Shown one piece after another: positions 60,763 to 64,000 of a DNA stretch of 64,000 nucleotides. The DNA is taken from assembly GCA_002480565.1 (NCBI GenBank), contig DLCK01000030.1:64328-128327 (forward strand), given 5' to 3'. Position numbers and translations under genes: made by a program. This DNA comes from Phycisphaerales bacterium UBA7800 (GTDB lineage Bacteria; Planctomycetota; Phycisphaerae; Phycisphaerales; Phycisphaeraceae). The notes under the pieces were generated by a model. That model had not been told where the DNA came from, ran no database searches, and saw only the letters and a list, made by a program, of their open reading frames with translations. Within the stretch, counting starts at the first letter, position 1; each line of letters starts with the position of its first letter.

Positions 60763-61986
60763 TTAATCTGTCAATATTGGGAATATGTCAGCTTTTCCAA
60801 TGACACGGCTAATATCTTGCTCTGGCTTGCCATCAAGTTCCAAATGAATCACTGTGATTAGTTCATCGGGAGATTGTGTGGGAAGTCCTGAAAGGATGGT
60901 TTGATGTTTGCGTCTTGCAACTTTCAACGGTTGCTTGGTGCTGAGAAGGAAGGCTTGTTTAACATTAGGATTAAGCCCACCGATTATAATCTCGTTACCC
61001 CAATAATTTTTCAAGTGCAGATACATGTCGTTACAACTGCTTGTAACAGGCCCCCAGAGATTAAAACTCAGGCCATGCCGATCAGATGCTTCGTATATAC
61101 TTTTCCCGTTTTGTCGTAACCAATTGCCGGTTTGTTTGAGAATATCAATCGCCGGTTGAGGAATTTTACCTTGTGGCGTTGGACCGACGTTTAGTAATAA
61201 ATTACCTCCCCCGGAAGCAACCTGGGCAAGGTTCAGCACGACTTGCGAGGCTGTTTTGTAGTTGTCATCGTGCGGGCAATACCCCCAGTGATTGTTTAAT
61301 GTCATACAGCTTTCCCATAATCTCCCGGATGGTGCTGCCGTAATATGCTGTTCAGGCGTGCTGAAATCTTCACTAGTGTAAGCCCGATTGTTAATGAGGA
61401 TGTCAGGTTGGAGATTGCGTATGTGATGGTTTAGATCAACGGCTTGCCATTGTAATGCAGTGTAGCATTGGGGAAGGTCGTACCAGAGTATGTCGATCTG
61501 ACCGTGCTGAGTCATTAACTCGGTAAGTAAATCACGCGTGTATTGCATGAAGCGATGATAGGCTGCTTCATCGCCATTAAAACCACGAGCCCAATCTTCA
61601 TTGTACCAGTCGCCAAGTGAATAATAGAATCCGACTTTGAGCCCTGCCTCCCTGAATGCTGTGACGTACTCACCCACAAGATCGCGTTTTGCAGCACTGT
61701 TGACCGCATTAAATGCACATGTTTTGGAATCCCACAGGCAAAACCCTTCGTGGTGCTTGGTTGTTAATACAGCATAGCGCATCCCCGCATCACGTGCGAT
61801 TTTTGCCCATGTTTTAGGATCGTAATCTTCTGCGGTGAATTGTTCGGCAAGCATGGTATAATCCTGCATCTCCCATCGTTCACGGTTAAAAATCCATTCC
61901 CCACGTCCAGTCACACTGTATAGTCCCCAGTGAATAAACATCCCAAACCGTGCATCTGCAAACCATTGAAGCCTTGTTGATATCAT
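60763..61986 (-). CDS. GH29 alpha-L-fucosidase
   Basis: 407 residues, TIM-barrel catalytic domain of family GH29. WFADARFGMFIHWGLYSV (8-25) is the family start, TTKHHEGFCLWDSK (75-88) carries the substrate-binding HH, and HGQIDILWYDLPQ (161-173) contains the predicted nucleophile D170. GNLLLNVGPTPQGKI and the Trp-containing terminal region complete it. No clear signal peptide, so it is probably cytoplasmic, acting on imported fucosylated oligosaccharides. It belongs to the minus-strand carbohydrate run with the beta-helix protein and an SGNH hydrolase. Confidence 0.93.
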   Translation of the reverse strand: MISTRLQWFADARFGMFIHWGLYSVTGRGEWIFNRERWEMQDYTMLAEQFTAEDYDPKTWAKIARDAGMRYAVLTTKHHEGFCLWDSKTCAFNAVNSAAKRDLVGEYVTAFREAGLKVGFYYSLGDWYNEDWARGFNGDEAAYHRFMQYTRDLLTELMTQHGQIDILWYDLPQCYTALQWQAVDLNHHIRNLQPDILINNRAYTSEDFSTPEQHITAAPSGRLWESCMTLNNHWGYCPHDDNYKTASQVVLNLAQVASGGGNLLLNVGPTPQGKIPQPAIDILKQTGNWLRQNGKSIYEASDRHGLSFNLWGPVTSSCNDMYLHLKNYWGNEIIIGGLNPNVKQAFLLSTKQPLKVARRKHQTILSGLPTQSPDELITVIHLELDGKPEQDISRVIGKADIFPILTD

Positions 61987-62016
61987 CTTAGCGAACTCCT
62001 TGATATTGAAATATCA

Positions 62017-63441
62017 TCACTGCTTAGGACGCAGTTGAAATGCAATGGCTACAGAAGGTTTATGATCATAGGCCTGGGTCTGCAAGGCATTGATCTGGTT
62101 AAGGGTTTGTTCTTGCATATGTCCAAATTTCAAAGCATTTTTAAAAAGCATTGCGACATACCCAGTGGATGATTCTGCCAGCACTTGTTTCATCGCTTCC
62201 ACATCATCTTCAGGTAAAGCGGTATCGTGTTTTTGTGACCATCGGCTACGTGTGATATTAAGGAATTTCTGAGCTGCCAATGGATCACGCAATTGCTTGA
62301 TTGTCATCTGGCTATATTGATAAGACAGTTTTAAGATTGCACGTGAGGATTGATCCCATGGCGGATTTTTGATGCCTGCAAGATCCACTCCTTTCCCCAA
62401 ATCTTCAGCGTTATACGTCCCAACCACTTTACCTTGCAATAACAACTCCCATTGACTGTTTTCAGGCAAATTGACAATTTGCATCCGCATTTGATTTAAT
62501 TTTTGCAAACAATCCGTTTGCTCTGTTTTCATGAAACCATCCATGAGCATGGGCAGGCGATTTAATATCCACGTCCCCTCAAGAGATTGATCCGTCATGC
62601 GTTTAAGATCGGTCATGTTTGTATGCAGAGATTGACTCAGACTGGCATCTTCATAGTTAATCAGTGTACGCGCTGCAATTGGAGATTGTTGTTGTGATGT
62701 CAGGATAGTTGCTGCCATCACATAAGCGCCTGTTGGCCCGGGATGGATGCGGTCCCAATTAATCAAGCTTGCACTGGGATCATGAGCTTGCCTTTGCAAG
62801 GTGACTTCCAAAGTTTTCTCATAGATCGGGACGTAACCCAATCCACGTGACGTGGCCATAGTTTTGACAACCTCTGTAATGGCAGAAAGACCGTATTCGT
62901 TGAGCCCCTTGATAACTGGCTTTGCATTGGCATTCGTTGAGTATTCATCATAAATACTAGGACTCATCAAAACGACATGCTTCACAGCAATAGCTTCTAA
63001 TCTATCGCAGAGTACTGACAGGTTTTTTTGAAAAGCTTTAATGGCTCGCGCACGATTGATAAGTGTCGTTTCATCGTCTTTGGCATATAGATGCCGGTTG
63101 ACATCATTCATCCCCATCATAACGACAACATAGCTGGGGGCTTTCGCAGCAATGTCTGTGTCAAAACGCGATAAAACGCTGGGAAGAGAATCACCACTAA
63201 TACCGCAATTTTCGATCGTAATAGGTTTTTCTGGAAATCGGACCTGATAGAAGTAACGAAGAAGGCGAAGGTAATGATCTGAATGCGTGATGCTATCACC
63301 TACAAAACACACCTTCTCACCTGCTTCAAAAACCGGAATACTTTGCGCATTGACTTTACTCAACGAAGTGAAAGACAGCACCGCGAACATAAAAATAATA
63401 GAACGGCAGGTTTTTTTAATTTTGTAATTGTTTGTGTACAT
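62017..63441 (-). CDS. Exported SGNH/GDSL hydrolase
   Basis: 474 residues. The signal peptide (SIIFMFAVLSFTSLSKVNAQ) is followed by GEKVCFVGDSITHSDHYL (nucleophile S50), VVVMMGMNDVNRHL (block III, Asn) and INWDRIHPGPTGAYVMA (Asp and His of the triad). A C-terminal helical extension of about 150 residues is unusual for the family. Likely an esterase acting on acylated polysaccharides, next to the fucosidase. Confidence 0.85.
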   Translation of the reverse strand: MYTNNYKIKKTCRSIIFMFAVLSFTSLSKVNAQSIPVFEAGEKVCFVGDSITHSDHYLRLLRYFYQVRFPEKPITIENCGISGDSLPSVLSRFDTDIAAKAPSYVVVMMGMNDVNRHLYAKDDETTLINRARAIKAFQKNLSVLCDRLEAIAVKHVVLMSPSIYDEYSTNANAKPVIKGLNEYGLSAITEVVKTMATSRGLGYVPIYEKTLEVTLQRQAHDPSASLINWDRIHPGPTGAYVMAATILTSQQQSPIAARTLINYEDASLSQSLHTNMTDLKRMTDQSLEGTWILNRLPMLMDGFMKTEQTDCLQKLNQMRMQIVNLPENSQWELLLQGKVVGTYNAEDLGKGVDLAGIKNPPWDQSSRAILKLSYQYSQMTIKQLRDPLAAQKFLNITRSRWSQKHDTALPEDDVEAMKQVLAESSTGYVAMLFKNALKFGHMQEQTLNQINALQTQAYDHKPSVAIAFQLRPKQ

Positions 63442-63536
63442 ATGAATATCTTATACGGATACTAAATCCTAAACGCACTCGTTTTTTGATAAAATTATGA
63501 TAAATATATCACTCTAAAATCTCTTCTTAAAACACT

Positions 63537-64000
63537 TCAATTGATTGTAATAAACAGCGGTTCTTCACCGCACAAGACTGTAAACATGTTGTTGACATTT
63601 TCAATTATCGAAGTACTACGACTATATAAATCGCTGGCTTCTCCTTGAAGAATATCGGTGCTTATTTGAACCTCGACAGGATCAAGCCAATCTTGCCAGA
63701 TTTTAGAGCGACCGATGCTTGTATCACTAATATAAGCCCATGTGATAATGAGTTGCTTTTGACCGGGCTGACCCATGAGGATAGCCATAGCTTTGGGGCT
63801 ACCATCAAGCTCGTCACTGCCTACAACATGAGCATCAAGCGTTTGAATATTGTGATAGTCGACACCATCAAGATGTTTACCAAGCTGCCCTAGTGCGACC
63901 CACGGGAGAGATGGGGTGTCATCGATCAAAAAGTTATATAGGCTAAAGTAAAATGACCGGCTGACACCTAAAGACATGAGTTGAACTGTACCGCTGACAT
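63537..64000 (-). CDS. 3' part of an unidentified CDS running past the window edge
   Basis: The frame is open from the window edge (reading ...SGTVQLMSLGVSRSFYFSLY...) to the stop at 63537, so the real start lies outside. The visible roughly 153 residues form a beta-rich domain (AILMGQPGQKQLIITWAYIS, MFTVLCGEEPLFITI), as found at the C-terminal end of secreted glycosidases. I do not recognise the family. Same direction as the neighbouring carbohydrate genes. Confidence 0.55.
   Translation of the reverse strand, partial: VSGTVQLMSLGVSRSFYFSLYNFLIDDTPSLPWVALGQLGKHLDGVDYHNIQTLDAHVVGSDELDGSPKAMAILMGQPGQKQLIITWAYISDTSIGRSKIWQDWLDPVEVQISTDILQGEASDLYSRSTSIIENVNNMFTVLCGEEPLFITIN

Noticed and set aside
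1..64000. CRISPR arrays, rRNA operons and complete tRNA genes
   Set aside because: I looked for regularly spaced 20-40 bp repeats and for tRNA or rRNA signatures; only the tmRNA and one tRNA 3' fragment were found.

Overview
The window looks like a chromosome segment of a Planctomycetota-type bacterium, most likely Phycisphaerae. The clues are short type II pseudopilins ending in a SFVDGHV-type motif, a glycoside hydrolase/SGNH/AGE-epimerase neighbourhood under a LacI repressor, a tandem ACT-domain protein, and degenerate planctomycete-style integrases. This placement is inference. No 16S rRNA gene is present, and the only complete non-coding RNA gene is the tmRNA gene ssrA.

Left part (1-10.4 kb), chromosomal backbone: the end of an unknown CDS, a sugar-phosphate isomerase, a rhodanese, a nucleotide-sugar epimerase and a tandem-ACT protein on the plus strand. 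A minus-strand carbohydrate block follows: a clan GH-A glycosidase, two pseudopilins, an AGE epimerase, a LacI regulator and an exported SGNH hydrolase. Two LacI-type palindromes, 30 bp apart, lie upstream of the block. ssrA (10437-10828) follows.

Middle (10.8-58 kb), an accretion of mobile elements on the 3' end of ssrA: the last 13 bp around the ssrA 3' end recur at 43664 and, as a shorter 9-bp match, at 55265. Each of the three copies is followed directly by a tyrosine-recombinase gene. The two downstream copies are preceded by paired GTTCCGATTTT repeats that also fill the DNA between ssrA and the first integrase. I read this as three elements in tandem.

Element 1 (about 32.8 kb) carries an unusual integrase with a C-terminal HTH, a divergent repressor/operator switch, a primase-like protein, a tRNA-Gly 3'-end scar, an AlbA-type ATP-binding regulator and a GHKL ATPase fused to a nuclease-like domain. 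It also carries a large copper/silver module: CusC-CusB-CusA, an ECF sigma/anti-sigma pair with a Cys/His-rich sensor-like domain, a SpoIIE phosphatase, CopA and several YHS or Cys-rich exported proteins.

Element 2 (about 11.6 kb, AT-rich) is a compact defence cargo. It holds an integrase, a C5-cytosine methyltransferase, a large protein with two GHKL ATPase modules and a histidine-kinase-like H-box, an atypical receiver protein, a scar in which a truncated transposase is joined to a truncated secretin, and a single-chain type IIG restriction-modification enzyme. The methyltransferase/dual-GHKL/receiver trio is the best candidate for a poorly described system.

Element 3 starts with a paralogous integrase and carries a HigBA-like toxin-antitoxin pair and a phospholipase-D-like protein. 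Its right end was not found.

Right part (58.7-64 kb): again minus-strand carbohydrate genes, namely a beta-helix protein, a GH29 alpha-L-fucosidase, an SGNH hydrolase and the 3' part of an unrecognised CDS. Reading was by eye, so family names rest on motifs rather than database searches.
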